A DNA stretch of 64,000 bases, taken from contig NZ_FOVK01000005.1 in assembly GCF_900115135.1 (NCBI RefSeq), forward strand, positions 124,001 through 188,000, in the 5' to 3' direction. The notes below the pieces were generated by a model that had not been told where the DNA came from, ran no database searches, and saw nothing but the letters and a program-made list of their open reading frames with translations. The position numbers were made by a program, and so were the translations under genes. Source of the DNA: Proteiniclasticum ruminis. GTDB lineage: Bacteria > Bacillota > Clostridia > Clostridiales > Clostridiaceae. Below are positions 1 to 8,616 of the stretch, piece by piece; position 1 is the stretch's first letter, and every line of letters begins with the position of its first letter.

Positions 1-86
1 ATAAAGCTCCCTACGGATACAAAGTTCCAGAAGTTCAGGCTGTTTGAAAAGTCAAAGCTTTTCTTCGCAGGTGATTTTTTCGCCAT
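1..86 (-). CDS. ABC transporter permease, N-terminal fragment cut by window edge
   Basis: An ATG at 86 opens a frame that runs off the left end (MAKKSPAKKSFDF... for 28 codons). It begins two bases after the stop of the ATPase gene at 89, and a GGTGA ribosome site lies inside the end of that gene, so the two are translationally coupled. A Lys-rich cytoplasmic tail before an aromatic stretch fits the start of an inner-membrane permease. The gene order substrate-binding protein, ATPase, permease supports an FbpB/AfuB-type importer permease. Too little is present to see any transmembrane segment, so the product is inferred from position. Confidence 0.6.
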   Translation of the reverse strand, partial: MAKKSPAKKSFDFSNSLNFWNFVSVGSF

Positions 87-88
87 GA

Positions 89-1162
89 TTACATCACCTG
101 CCCTTCTTCGTTGTACACCTTCAGTACCGCAGCGTCGGCTTTCACCACCACTTCCTCTCCGATTTCCCGGAGGGTTTTTCCATCTTTGGTGTATTCATTG
201 ACTTCCATGATGGTGCCGTCGGTGAGGGTGATCTCATAATTCATGAAGTCTCCCAGGAAGGTGGATAAGGTGATGGTGCCGCGAAGCCCCTCTTCTTCCA
301 GGTTCTTTGTGAGGACGCCTTCTTCCGGACGGAGGGACAAGGTCACAGGTCCTTCATAGGCAAGGTCTCTGTCATAGGAAAGCTTTCCACCATGGGCATG
401 AAGATAGACTTTTCCGTTTTCCTTCACGGCTTCCCCTTTGAGGAAATTGCTGGTGCCGATGAAGCCTGCCACAAAGGCATTGGCTGGGCTCTTGTAGATG
501 TTTTCCGGCACATCGATCTGCTGGATGACCCCCAGCTTCATGACGGCGATGCGGTCGGAAATGGCCAAGGCCTCTTCCTGGTCATGGGTCACATAGATGG
601 TGGTGATGCCCAGCTCTCTTTGGAGCTTCTTGATGATGGTTCTCATCTCCAGGCGGAGCTTGGCGTCCAGGTTGCTTAAAGGCTCATCCATGAGAAGCAC
701 ATCCGGCTCAATGACGATGGCTCTTGCCAGGGCAATTCTCTGCTGCTGCCCTCCGGAAAGCTTGGAGGGCTCTCGGTCCTTATATTCTTCCATGCGCACC
801 AGGCGCAGAGCTTTCAGCACTCGTTCTTCTGCTTCTTTCTTCCCGATGCTTCTGGCTTTTAACCCATAGGCCACGTTATTAAACACGGTCATATGCGGGA
901 AGATGGCGTAGTTCTGGAACACCATGCCGATGTTTCTTTTGTGGGCGGGGATCTTGTTGATGACTTTGTCTCCGAAGGAGATGGTGCCGCCTTCGATGGA
1001 GTTGAATCCCGCGATCATCCGAAGAAGCGTGGTCTTTCCGCATCCTGAGGGGCCCAGCAGGGTAAAGAACTCCCCTTCTTTCACAGTGAAGTTTGCATTT
1101 TTCACCGCATGGAAGTCTCCATAGTATTTATCGATCTCTTTAAAATGTACAGCGTAGCTCAT
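89..1162 (-). CDS. ABC transporter ATP-binding protein, FbpC/PotA-like
   Basis: 357 residues, the cytoplasmic ATPase of an importer of the iron/spermidine/phosphonate class. Walker A GPSGCGKTT is at 37-45, the Q-loop VFQNYAIFP near 81-89, the LSGGQQQR signature at 135-142 and Walker B VLLMDEP at 155-161, followed by the D-loop SNLDAK and the switch histidine in VTHDQEEA. The last 120 residues match a TOBE-type regulatory domain, usual for this subgroup. It lies between the substrate-binding lipoprotein and the permease, with an intercistronic hairpin upstream. The substrate cannot be fixed from the ATPase; Fe3+, 2-aminoethylphosphonate or a polyamine are the usual choices, and the partner binding protein favours the first two. 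Confidence 0.9.
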   Translation of the reverse strand: MSYAVHFKEIDKYYGDFHAVKNANFTVKEGEFFTLLGPSGCGKTTLLRMIAGFNSIEGGTISFGDKVINKIPAHKRNIGMVFQNYAIFPHMTVFNNVAYGLKARSIGKKEAEERVLKALRLVRMEEYKDREPSKLSGGQQQRIALARAIVIEPDVLLMDEPLSNLDAKLRLEMRTIIKKLQRELGITTIYVTHDQEEALAISDRIAVMKLGVIQQIDVPENIYKSPANAFVAGFIGTSNFLKGEAVKENGKVYLHAHGGKLSYDRDLAYEGPVTLSLRPEEGVLTKNLEEEGLRGTITLSTFLGDFMNYEITLTDGTIMEVNEYTKDGKTLREIGEEVVVKADAAVLKVYNEEGQVM

Positions 1163-1185
1163 TGGTTCCTCCTAAAATGAAAGAA

Positions 1186-1205
1186 AGGGCAATGTGCATT
1201 GCCCT
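1186..1205 (-). terminator. Intercistronic hairpin between binding-protein and ATPase genes
   Basis: A 9-bp perfect stem (AGGGCAATG/CATTGCCCT) sits in the 62-bp gap between the lipoprotein stop at 1225 and the ATPase start at 1162. On the minus strand it is followed by a T-rich run. A weak terminator or mRNA-stabilising stem here is a common way to make more binding protein than ATPase and permease. Confidence 0.6.
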
Positions 1206-1224
1206 ATTCTTTTCTATTTCCTTT

Positions 1225-2253
1225 TTATTCCTGTCCTGTGACGATGTTCTTCCATCTTTCAAGCAGTGCATCTTTGTTTTCTGCAGCGAACTTGAAGTCG
1301 TAGTCCAGAAGCTTGATGTCGTCGATGGATCCCAGACCTTCTGGGTTGTTGGCGTCTGTTCTTGTGGATCTCCAGCTGAAATCCTTGGCTGCCAGGTCCT
1401 GCACTTCCTTGGAGAAAGTGAACTCGATGAACTTCTTGGCATTTTCTTCATTCTTTGCGCCCTTGATGAGTGCAATACCGTCTGGAGCAGCTGAGGTTCC
1501 TTCTTCAGGATACACAATGGTCATATCACTGCCTGCGATGATGTATCGGGAGGCTGCTTTTTCCAGGGTAAGACCCACAGCATACTCTCCATCGGAAACA
1601 CCCTTGTAGGTACCTGAGGAGCTTCCCAAGATTTTGTTGTCCAGGTTCTCAATGAACGCCTTCATGGTCTTCCATCCGTCTTCGCCGTCATTTTTGAAGG
1701 CTTCCAGCATGGTGGCCATGATGGTGTAGGAGGAACCGGATTTTGCAGGGTCTGCAAAGGCAATCTTGCCCTTCCACTTTGGATCGGTCAGGTCTTCCCA
1801 GGACTTAGGGGCTTCTTCCGCGGAGACCAGTTTGTTGTTGTAGATGATGACCATAGGCAGAGCACTGAAGCCGTACCAGAGTCTTTCCGGATCCTTGAAC
1901 AGATCTGGAATCTTGGCGTCGTCTTCAATGGTGTAGCTTGCAAAGTACTCTTTAAAGGAATCCAGAGACTCTGCTCCGCCTCCCCACATAACGTCTCCCA
2001 GAGGATTGGCACTTTCCGCCTCCACTCTCTTTAAGAGCTCTCCTGTACCGGCAGCTACCACATCCACACGGATGCCTGTTCTTTCTGTAAATTCATTGAT
2101 GATGGGGTTGATTTCCTCTGCATTGTGCGGGGAGTAGACCACGACGCTTCCGCCACCTTCTTGTGGTGTTTCGGCATCGGCTTTTTCTCCACATGCAGCC
2201 AATGAAGCAAGGGACAACATGGCGATAAGCAGTAAGCTGATTTTCTTCTTCAT
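1225..2253 (-). CDS. ABC transporter substrate-binding lipoprotein, AfuA/FbpA-like (COG1840 type)
   Basis: 342 residues from the ATG at 2253, chosen because CAGGAGGG stands just before it and a lipoprotein signal follows at once (LAAC, lipidated Cys21); longer in-frame starts have no ribosome site. The mature part reads like the ferric/phosphonate binding family: an opening VVVYSPHN strand, a GDVMWGGGAES substrate loop and a C-terminal YPEEGTSAAPDGIAL segment. It is expected to be anchored to the outer membrane face and to hand its ligand to the permease encoded at the window edge. No adjacent pair of C-terminal tyrosines, the Fe3+ ligands of classical FbpA, stands out, so phosphonate or another ligand is possible. 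A near-consensus promoter lies 30-60 bases upstream. Confidence 0.85.
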   Translation of the reverse strand: MKKKISLLLIAMLSLASLAACGEKADAETPQEGGGSVVVYSPHNAEEINPIINEFTERTGIRVDVVAAGTGELLKRVEAESANPLGDVMWGGGAESLDSFKEYFASYTIEDDAKIPDLFKDPERLWYGFSALPMVIIYNNKLVSAEEAPKSWEDLTDPKWKGKIAFADPAKSGSSYTIMATMLEAFKNDGEDGWKTMKAFIENLDNKILGSSSGTYKGVSDGEYAVGLTLEKAASRYIIAGSDMTIVYPEEGTSAAPDGIALIKGAKNEENAKKFIEFTFSKEVQDLAAKDFSWRSTRTDANNPEGLGSIDDIKLLDYDFKFAAENKDALLERWKNIVTGQE

Positions 2254-2281
2254 AATTCCCTCCTGAATTTGTGATACCTTT

Positions 2282-2310
2282 ATTATATTTTTCATGTAAA
2301 CCATTAACAA
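2282..2310 (-). promoter_or_regulatory. Sigma-A-type promoter of the AfuABC-like operon
   Basis: On the minus strand, -35 TTGTTA (2305-2310) and -10 TATAAT (2282-2287) are separated by 17 bases. They end about 28 bases before the lipoprotein start codon. Confidence 0.7.
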
Positions 2311-2382
2311 TGAAGAATCCGGCACTTTTGTGGAATATCCCGCACTCTTCTCTTTTCTTCCCTAATTATCCAGTATTTTATG

Positions 2383-2405
2383 AAAAAAGAGCCTGAAATA
2401 GGCTC
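2383..2405 (-). terminator. Rho-independent terminator after the TPR gene
   Basis: On the minus strand the stem GAGCCT/AGGCTC is followed by six Ts, 24 bases after the stop of the TPR gene at 2429. Confidence 0.8.
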
Positions 2406-2428
2406 CGGTTTCTAGGATTGTATTTTTA

Positions 2429-3607
2429 TTAAGGCGTCTCCTCCAGCACAGCCTCCACTCTGGAGTTGTTGTAGGGACTTTCGGGCACTTCTTCCGGAAT
2501 TCTTTGTAAGACCTCTTTGGCGCCGGTAAGATCCCCTTCCTCGTAAAGAAGAAGGCCGTAGTGGTAGAGAACCTCCGCATAGTAGTTGGACCCTGGAAAC
2601 TCCTCCATGTATCTTCTGTAATACTCTTTCACCTTCTCCGGGTTTAGAAGCTTCTTGTAGGTGGCGGAGAGAAAGTAGACGGCTTCAGACCGGTAGGCCT
2701 CTAGGGCCCCCTCATCTACCACCTGGGCAAAATACCGGATGGCTTTTTCGTAGTCTTCCGCCCGGTAGGCCGCAAGGCCTTCTTCAAAGATCTCCACTTC
2801 TGTGCCAGAAATGGGCTCTTCCGGAGCTACTTCCTCTTCCTTTGTTTCGCCTGGTGCTTCTTCTGTCTCCATCTGTTGGAGGAGCACTTCCAGTTTTTCT
2901 TTTTCCTCTTTATAACCTTCCGCTTCCTTCTTGAGATCCTCTGAAAGAAGCTTCAGCTCTTTCAGCTCCTTTTCCATTTCACTGTACCGGTAAAATCCGA
3001 ATAGAAGAGAAGCAAAAAGGAGAAGAAGGATTCCTGAGAAAAGAAGGGTCCTGGTCTTTTCACTGCCCTTTCCAAGGGATCTATATTCCAGGCTTTCCAG
3101 AAGCTCCTTCGCCCTGGGATTTCTTGCGTCCAGCAAAAGGACCTCCTCCAGATGCGTTCTTGCCTTTTCTTTCTCTTTCATCCCGAGAGCGCATTCTGCA
3201 AGCTTGAGCGGCACCCCCACAAGGTTTCTGTTTCCGCTTAAAAGCAGCTCAAAGATTCCGTAGGCTTTCTCATATTCCTTCCGCTCCAGACTCCTTTCGC
3301 CTTCCAGGTAGACTTCCCTTAGGGTCTTAAACTCTTCGGAGCTGTAGTAGGAAAGATACTCTTTTGCTTTATTTCCAGTCTTTTGAGAAGAGAAGCTTTT
3401 CTGCCACGCGGCAGTGGCTTTCTCAAAATCACACAAGAGATGCTGTAAAAGCCCCAAAAGGTTCAGAAAATCCGGATCCTTGGGGGCCATTTTCAGCGCT
3501 TCCATAACCAGGGCGAGCGCACCTGTGAGGTCTTTTTCTTCATAGCGTTTTATGGCGTCTTCATAGGCTTTTTGTGCCTGTATTTTTTCTTTCAATGTTC
3601 TTTTCAC
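2429..3607 (-). CDS. Membrane-anchored TPR protein
   Basis: 392 residues from a GTG at 3607; no strong ribosome site was seen, so the start is tentative. Residues 10-175 form TPR-like helical pairs (DLTGALALVMEALKMAPKDPDFLNLLGLL type). A single membrane helix follows at about 187-207 (LLFSGILLLLFASLLFGF), then a charged coiled coil at 210-248, a Glu/Pro-rich linker and a second TPR set at about 270-375 containing the tol-pal/YbgF-like pattern AEVLYHYGLLLYEEGDLTGA. With no signal peptide the N-terminal TPRs should be cytoplasmic and the C-terminal ones outside. It stands alone between two terminators. It is probably a scaffold for envelope proteins; no specific function is claimed. Confidence 0.75.
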   Translation of the reverse strand: MKRTLKEKIQAQKAYEDAIKRYEEKDLTGALALVMEALKMAPKDPDFLNLLGLLQHLLCDFEKATAAWQKSFSSQKTGNKAKEYLSYYSSEEFKTLREVYLEGERSLERKEYEKAYGIFELLLSGNRNLVGVPLKLAECALGMKEKEKARTHLEEVLLLDARNPRAKELLESLEYRSLGKGSEKTRTLLFSGILLLLFASLLFGFYRYSEMEKELKELKLLSEDLKKEAEGYKEEKEKLEVLLQQMETEEAPGETKEEEVAPEEPISGTEVEIFEEGLAAYRAEDYEKAIRYFAQVVDEGALEAYRSEAVYFLSATYKKLLNPEKVKEYYRRYMEEFPGSNYYAEVLYHYGLLLYEEGDLTGAKEVLQRIPEEVPESPYNNSRVEAVLEETP

Positions 3608-3670
3608 CCATTCACTTTACTATTTACACTCACCTATTATACTACACAGTGATGTCATTTGGGGAAAAAG

Positions 3671-3710
3671 AAAACTGCAGAGCGGAAATCCCTTCCCGTT
3701 CTGCAGTTTT
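3671..3710 (-). terminator. Terminator after the glucosaminidase gene
   Basis: The hairpin AAAACTGCAGA...TCTGCAGTTTT carries an inner CGG/CCG pairing. On the minus strand it is followed by CTTTTTCCCC. Its ends are symmetrical enough that it may work on both strands. Confidence 0.75.
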
Positions 3711-3724
3711 GGTTCTCTATACTT

Positions 3725-6280
3725 CTATTTCTTGAAGGTAGGATAGATGAAGGTCTGGGTCAGACCTTTGCCTCCGGCTGCAATATAGCCTTCAATCTGA
3801 GATTTCAGTCTTCCTGCCTGCTTGATGGCCCATCCGAGATCGGTGGCATACTGATGGTTCATGTTTTCTGCCAGGTTGAATCTCATCTTGTACAAGGTGT
3901 TCTGTTTGGTGGCACGGTTGATATAATTCTCACTGATCCACTTGGCTCCGCCGTTGATGGCATCCTCCACGGTGAACCAGCCCTCTGCATAGGCTCTCTG
4001 AGCCCCCCAGAAGTTGGCATCCACGTCCCAGGCGCCAATACCAAATACGTTGTATGCGATCTTGCGCTGATCTTCCGGCAGTCCATCCACAATGATGGTG
4101 GAGTTGTCACCAAACTTGGTATAGGTGTCTTTCACCAGCTGTCCTTTGGCCAGGGTGGAGGTGCCGTGTCCTGTCTCATGGATGGCATGGGTGATGAGAT
4201 AGAAAGGATTCACTCCATAAAGGTCTGCTCCATCGAGGAAGGCTTGACCCATTCCATCCAGCACTCCTTTTCCTTTTAAAATCAGATTCAGGTCTTCAGC
4301 CGTAAGAGACATCTGTCCCTTGGTGTAGTTGAGCTGAAGGAACATATATCTGTCTGCATCGCTGTAAATATAGTTCACAGGATCCAAGTAGGATTCAATG
4401 GTTCTGAAGTCTCTGGAGGAAGTGATGCTCTTGTTGTATTCAAGTGCTGCATACTCATCTCTGGTCTTCGTCTGCTGCTCCGATACAAAGTTCTCTGTAC
4501 CTGCGCCTTTCAGCACAATACCGCTTCGGTAAACCGTTCCGTCGTTTCCAGTCACTTCTATGGCCAAAGTATTCATCCCTGCCTTGAAGTCCCCTGCACC
4601 AACAGTAAAGGAGAAGTTACCAGCTGGAAGCGTTCCCTTCTGAACTCCATTGATATAGTATCTCACAGAAGAAACACCATCCACATAGGAGGTGGATCCT
4701 GTGACAGCCGCAGTTCCCGATGGCACTGCTCCACCATCTGTAAGACCACCAATAGCGATCACAGGAGATGGCTTCACCATGCTGAAGCTCAGTGAAGTCT
4801 TCTTCACGGTGCCGTCTTTTCCTTTACTCTCCACGTCAAGCTTATGCACTCCAGGAGCTAAGGTTGATTTTGGTATGGTAAAGGTAAACCCAGTGTTCTC
4901 CAGGTTATAGCCTTCGCTGTATAAAGAGTTGAGATCTGGTCTTGCTACACGATTTACAGCCACATCTTTTCCATCCACTTTGACGGTAACAGAAACAATG
5001 CCATCATGAGACAAAGCTCTGCCGCTGACCGTCACGTCCACATTATTGTAGCTGGACTTCAGGTCTTCCAGAAGAAGCACTTGAGGCTTCTTTTCCACCA
5101 CGGGTGGTTCTGGTGTTGGTGTTGGGGTTGGCGTCGGTGTAGGATCTGGTGTTGGCGTTGGCGTCGGTGTTGGTGTTGGAGCAGGATGTGCCACCACCTT
5201 GGTGAGATACGCATTGGACACCCAACCGGTTCTACCGCTGTACGTCACATTGGTCCATCCACCAGAAACCTTCAGTACTGTCACCGTCTTTCCTTTTGGA
5301 ATGGTGAGCAGGATGCTGTTGCTTGTGGATGCACCAGAGCGAAGATTAAGGTTCGCCGTGGTGGTGCTGGTGCCGATACCCACCGGAGCCTCCGGTGTTG
5401 GAGTTGGAGTCGGAGTCGGAGTCGGAGTCGGAGTTGGTGTTGGCGTCGTTGGTGCTGTGACCGTTACGGTTTTCAGGTACGCATTGGACACCCAACCCGT
5501 TTTACCGCTGTACGTCACATTGGACCAGCCGCCGGATGTGCTGTTCACCGTCACAGCCTTCCCCTTGGGAATGGTGAGGATGATGCCAAAGCTTGTGGAT
5601 GCACCGGTTCTCATATTGAGGTTTGCTGTCGTGGTTGTCTGGCTGGTGGCAGGTGCAGTCGGCGTTGTAGGCGCAGGTGATGTTGGCGGCGCTGGCGTTG
5701 AGGGTACACTACTGTAAGATCCCAAGTAGCTGCTTGAAACATATCCTGTTCTGCCGTTATAAGTCACCTGAGACCAACCATTACTGGAAGAAAGCACTGT
5801 CACCTGGCCACCTCTGGGGATGGTCAGAATGATGCTGTAGCTTGTGGATGCACCGGTTCTCATATTTAAATTTGCGGTGGTTTTTGCTGTCTGTGTTCCA
5901 GCTGGAGATGTGGGTCTTGGCGCTTCTGGTGTCACCACTGTGGTTCCACCGCTGGCTGCAAAGGACACATATTGGGTACTTGCTGTGATATACAGCCCGT
6001 TGGAGAGTTTATACATTTCTCTGCCACTGACGAGATACTTCGCCACCACATTCAGTTTTGTCCCTTGGGAGAACACCTTGGTTCTCGCATTCCAGTCTGG
6101 TTTGGAGTAAGCCCATAAGGACTGTGCCTTAACAGTCAGTACGCCCTGAGTCTGATTGACCAGCGTGGACGCTTCCACGGTCACAGGTATGTTCACCATA
6201 GGATTCACAACGCTGCTGAGGCTTAGTGTCAGCACGACTCCTGTTTTCACCAGTAAATTGCGTGTATTCTTACTTAACAT
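3725..6280 (-). CDS. Secreted SH3b-domain endo-beta-N-acetylglucosaminidase (autolysin)
   Basis: 851 residues; the ATG at 6280 is preceded by GTGAGGG. Residues 1-38 are a signal peptide. An SH3-like domain (about 45-110) is followed by three classic SH3b repeats with the NLNMRTGAS and GWVSNAYL signatures, at about 130, 215 and 305. They are joined by Pro-Thr linkers. Two Ig-like domains follow (about 400-600), and a C-terminal glucosaminidase domain occupies about 640-840. The catalytic motif HAIHETGHG has Glu702 as probable acid, and YNVFGIGAWD lies downstream, as in LytB/LytD/Auto-type enzymes. It should cut the GlcNAc-MurNAc glycan of peptidoglycan, with SH3b domains binding the wall. It is monocistronic. 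The linker DNA is built of short in-frame repeats that could vary in length. Confidence 0.9.
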   Translation of the reverse strand: MLSKNTRNLLVKTGVVLTLSLSSVVNPMVNIPVTVEASTLVNQTQGVLTVKAQSLWAYSKPDWNARTKVFSQGTKLNVVAKYLVSGREMYKLSNGLYITASTQYVSFAASGGTTVVTPEAPRPTSPAGTQTAKTTANLNMRTGASTSYSIILTIPRGGQVTVLSSSNGWSQVTYNGRTGYVSSSYLGSYSSVPSTPAPPTSPAPTTPTAPATSQTTTTANLNMRTGASTSFGIILTIPKGKAVTVNSTSGGWSNVTYSGKTGWVSNAYLKTVTVTAPTTPTPTPTPTPTPTPTPTPEAPVGIGTSTTTANLNLRSGASTSNSILLTIPKGKTVTVLKVSGGWTNVTYSGRTGWVSNAYLTKVVAHPAPTPTPTPTPTPDPTPTPTPTPTPEPPVVEKKPQVLLLEDLKSSYNNVDVTVSGRALSHDGIVSVTVKVDGKDVAVNRVARPDLNSLYSEGYNLENTGFTFTIPKSTLAPGVHKLDVESKGKDGTVKKTSLSFSMVKPSPVIAIGGLTDGGAVPSGTAAVTGSTSYVDGVSSVRYYINGVQKGTLPAGNFSFTVGAGDFKAGMNTLAIEVTGNDGTVYRSGIVLKGAGTENFVSEQQTKTRDEYAALEYNKSITSSRDFRTIESYLDPVNYIYSDADRYMFLQLNYTKGQMSLTAEDLNLILKGKGVLDGMGQAFLDGADLYGVNPFYLITHAIHETGHGTSTLAKGQLVKDTYTKFGDNSTIIVDGLPEDQRKIAYNVFGIGAWDVDANFWGAQRAYAEGWFTVEDAINGGAKWISENYINRATKQNTLYKMRFNLAENMNHQYATDLGWAIKQAGRLKSQIEGYIAAGGKGLTQTFIYPTFKK
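5108..5183. repeat. Short-period repeat encoding a Pro-Thr linker
   Basis: GGTGTT/GGCGTT-type hexamers encode the PTPTPTP spacer between the last SH3b domain and the Ig-like part. A second run of GGAGTC/GGAGTT hexamers at about 5396-5446 encodes the spacer between the second and third SH3b domains. Six-base units keep the frame whatever the copy number. Confidence 0.7.
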
Positions 6281-6598
6281 CTGATTCCCTCACTTTCAAA
6301 GAAAGTATATCTAAAACTATTTCAAAATATATTGTTCAACCAAAAAACTGTCCCTACATACAAGGTATATGACTCTCATGTTACACTTTGAATTATAGCA
6401 TTAACCCCTTGATAATTCTATATTTATTCAGAATTTCTAATGGTTATTAGAGTTTAGTTTAACTTTTCGCAGAATCTTTTCTGATTCTTTTTTCATCGTG
6501 CTGTTCCCCCTCTTATTCTCTCTTCTTTCTTATTTTTCTTTCCCCCAATTTCATCTATGTTTTCCATAGCCAAAATAGCACAATTATTTCTCCAAACT
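6281..6598. other. AT-rich divergent intergenic region
   Basis: This gap between the glucosaminidase gene (minus) and galE (plus) is strongly AT-rich. It must hold the glucosaminidase promoter, but several overlapping TTGAAC/TTGAAA-type candidates at 6300-6360 compete and none is clearly best. No coding potential or structured RNA was seen. Confidence 0.5.
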
Positions 6599-6621
6599 GT
6601 AAAAACTCCTATTTTATGTCG

Positions 6622-6660
6622 TATAATAAGATAGAAATGACGAAAATGCACAAGGAGGAC
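6622..6660 (+). promoter_or_regulatory. galE -10 box and ribosome binding site
   Basis: A perfect TATAAT at 6622-6627 lies 39 bases before the GTG start. The Shine-Dalgarno AGGAGGAC at 6653-6660 fixes that start. The -35 region is weak. Confidence 0.6.
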
Positions 6661-6665
6661 AAATC

Positions 6666-7658
6666 GTGAATATATTTGTTACTGGAGGTACTGGCTACAT
6701 CGGCAGCCACACCTGTATTGAGCTCATTAAATCCGGACATCAGGTGGTCATTGCAGACAATCTGGTGAACAGTAAAATCGAAGTGCTGTCCCACATTGAA
6801 ACCATCACAGGCGTTTCCATTCCCTTCTATGAAGCAGATGTGACAGACGAAGCCAAGGTCCGGGACATCTTTAAAGCCCATAAGTTTGATGGCATCATCC
6901 ATTTTGCCGGTCTGAAAGCCGTGGGAGAATCTGTGGCGAAGCCTCTTGCTTATTACTACAACAACCTGGTTTCCACCATGGTGCTGGCTAAGCTTGCTGT
7001 GGAGTTTGATATTCCTAAGTTTGTTTTCAGCTCTTCAGCCACGGTCTATGGTGATCAGCCATCTCCACTGAAAGAGGATATGCCCCTCATGAAAACCACC
7101 AATCCTTACGGGGAAACCAAAGCCATGAGTGAACGCATCCTCACAGATGCTGCAGCGGCCAATGAAGGCTTTGCTGTAACTCTTCTCAGATACTTTAATC
7201 CTGTAGGCGCCCATGAGAGCGGCCTCATCGGAGAAGACCCCAATGGTATTCCAAACAACCTGATGCCCTTTGTGACGAGAGTAGCCAAGGGAAAACTTGA
7301 AAAGCTCAGCATTTTCGGAGACGATTATGACACCGTCGATGGCACAGGCGTCCGAGACTACATCCATGTGGTGGATCTTGCCAAGGGTCATGTGAAGGCC
7401 ATTGAGCATCTTACGGAAGGCGTGCACATTTACAATCTTGGCACCGGAAAAGGCACCTCTGTACTGGAACTGGTCCATGCCTTCATCAAGGAAAATCAGG
7501 TAGAAGTGCCTTATGCCATCGTGGGAAGACGTCCTGGAGACATCGCCACCTGCTATGCAGACGCGGAGAAAGCATGGAAGGAGCTTCAGTGGAAGACCAC
7601 CTTTACCATTGAGGATATGGTGAGAGATTCCTGGAACTTTGAGAAAAACACAAAATAA
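6666..7658 (+). CDS. galE: UDP-glucose 4-epimerase
   Basis: 330 residues from a GTG placed six bases after AGGAGGAC. It interconverts UDP-glucose and UDP-galactose with tightly bound NAD, in the Leloir pathway and for glycan precursor supply. The NAD-binding GGTGYIGSHT is at 7-16. The SDR catalytic triad is visible as Ser124 in FSSSATVYG with Tyr148 and Lys152 in NPYGETK. Length and C-terminal sequence (GRRPGDIATCYAD) are typical of bacterial GalE. It is a single-gene unit with its own terminator and no galactose genes beside it, which suggests a housekeeping role in cell-surface sugar supply. Confidence 0.95.
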   Translation: MNIFVTGGTGYIGSHTCIELIKSGHQVVIADNLVNSKIEVLSHIETITGVSIPFYEADVTDEAKVRDIFKAHKFDGIIHFAGLKAVGESVAKPLAYYYNNLVSTMVLAKLAVEFDIPKFVFSSSATVYGDQPSPLKEDMPLMKTTNPYGETKAMSERILTDAAAANEGFAVTLLRYFNPVGAHESGLIGEDPNGIPNNLMPFVTRVAKGKLEKLSIFGDDYDTVDGTGVRDYIHVVDLAKGHVKAIEHLTEGVHIYNLGTGKGTSVLELVHAFIKENQVEVPYAIVGRRPGDIATCYADAEKAWKELQWKTTFTIEDMVRDSWNFEKNTK

Positions 7659-7669
7659 GAGAAAAACGA

Positions 7670-7722
7670 AAGACTTCAGAATGTTCGCTGGCTCAGCATT
7701 ACGTTCTGAAGTCTTCTTTTTT
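7670..7722 (+). terminator. galE terminator
   Basis: On the plus strand the stem AAGACTTCAGAA/TTCTGAAGTCTT is followed by CTTTTTTG, 12 bases after the galE stop. It abuts the 3' end of the convergent NERD gene. Confidence 0.85.
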
Positions 7723-7723
7723 G

Positions 7724-8416
7724 TTATGGATTCTCTTTTCGGCTCCGAAGGTCCTCAATGTGCTTTGCTTTCACATCCTCTTTCTGCAGCGCATACTGGG
7801 AAAGATGATAGTAAAGTCCGTCCACCGTCCAGGTGGTCATGATCTCTTCTCTTCTTCTCAGGTCTTTCTCCAGATACTCTTTCAGCTGGTTTCTTTTAAG
7901 AACTTCCACCTCTTCTTTATAGACATCCACATTTTTCAGCTCACACCGTTCACTGAAGATGATATAGGATTTGAAAAGCTTCGGATGGTTCATCTTCACG
8001 ACGCTTTCCAGCGCTTTGATGTGTCCGTCATTTTGCCACACCGGATTAAAGAAGGAATACTTTTTTCCTCCGGGTAGCGTCTGAACCCAGTCCTTTTGCT
8101 TGTTGTTTCCGAAGATCCATCCGCTGTAGTTTTTGGATTCAAAGACATAGACTCCAGTTTCTGCGATCATGATGAGATCAATCTCTGTGGTGGTTCCATC
8201 TTCCTTTGGGATATAGACATTGGTGAGAAGCCTGTGGTATACATCCAGCTTCTCTAAAGTCAGAAAGGTCAGGTATTCTCCATAGAGTCCTTTGTCCCGA
8301 AAGACTTCCATCATCTTTTTTCCACTGGCTTCCTTATATCCTGATGTCCTGTACTCCCTGCGTTTGGGTTCTAAAAATAGTATGAAAAGAATTATACCTA
8401 GTATCAGTATCTCCAT
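7724..8416 (-). CDS. NERD (nuclease-related) domain protein, copy 1
   Basis: 230 residues; the ATG at 8416 follows GGAGGTAAGT. An N-terminal hydrophobic helix (LILGIILFILFL) anchors it to the membrane. Residues about 40-150 are a NERD domain: an early GEYL, then TEIDLIMIAETGVYVFESKNYSG, which carries the Asp and Glu-x-Lys of a PD-(D/E)xK-like nuclease site, then GWIFGN and FFNPVWQNDGHIKAL. The second copy at 13137-13946 shares the ESKNYSGWIFGN and NPVWQN blocks closely, so the two are paralogues. NERD proteins are widespread and mostly uncharacterised; a role in DNA or RNA processing at the membrane is inferred only. Confidence 0.8.
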   Translation of the reverse strand: MEILILGIILFILFLEPKRREYRTSGYKEASGKKMMEVFRDKGLYGEYLTFLTLEKLDVYHRLLTNVYIPKEDGTTTEIDLIMIAETGVYVFESKNYSGWIFGNNKQKDWVQTLPGGKKYSFFNPVWQNDGHIKALESVVKMNHPKLFKSYIIFSERCELKNVDVYKEEVEVLKRNQLKEYLEKDLRRREEIMTTWTVDGLYYHLSQYALQKEDVKAKHIEDLRSRKENP

Positions 8417-8550
8417 TACTTACCTCCATAAATACACTAGTACTATTATTCTACAATATAATCCATCGTAATTCTATAATTAGTTTGAATGGATTTCTTT
8501 CTCGTTTTATAGCAGCGTATTCAGGATACTGCTGACTTGAGAGGCCAACA

Positions 8551-8591
8551 AAAAAGGGCTCCTCTTTTCTGACGATGGTAGAAGCCCTTTT
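8551..8591 (-). terminator. Terminator after the MDR oxidoreductase gene
   Basis: On the minus strand the stem AAAAGGGCT/AGCCCTTTT runs straight into further Ts, 26 bases after the stop at 8617. Confidence 0.75.
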
Positions 8592-8616
8592 GCTTTGGTT
8601 GATACTCAGCTTTAAA

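Noticed and set aside
5006-5680. Plus-strand open frame of 224 codons opposite the glucosaminidase gene
   Set aside because: It is a shadow of the Pro-Thr/SH3b repeats: low-complexity Trp/Cys/Arg product, no ribosome site, and the minus-strand gene is certain.
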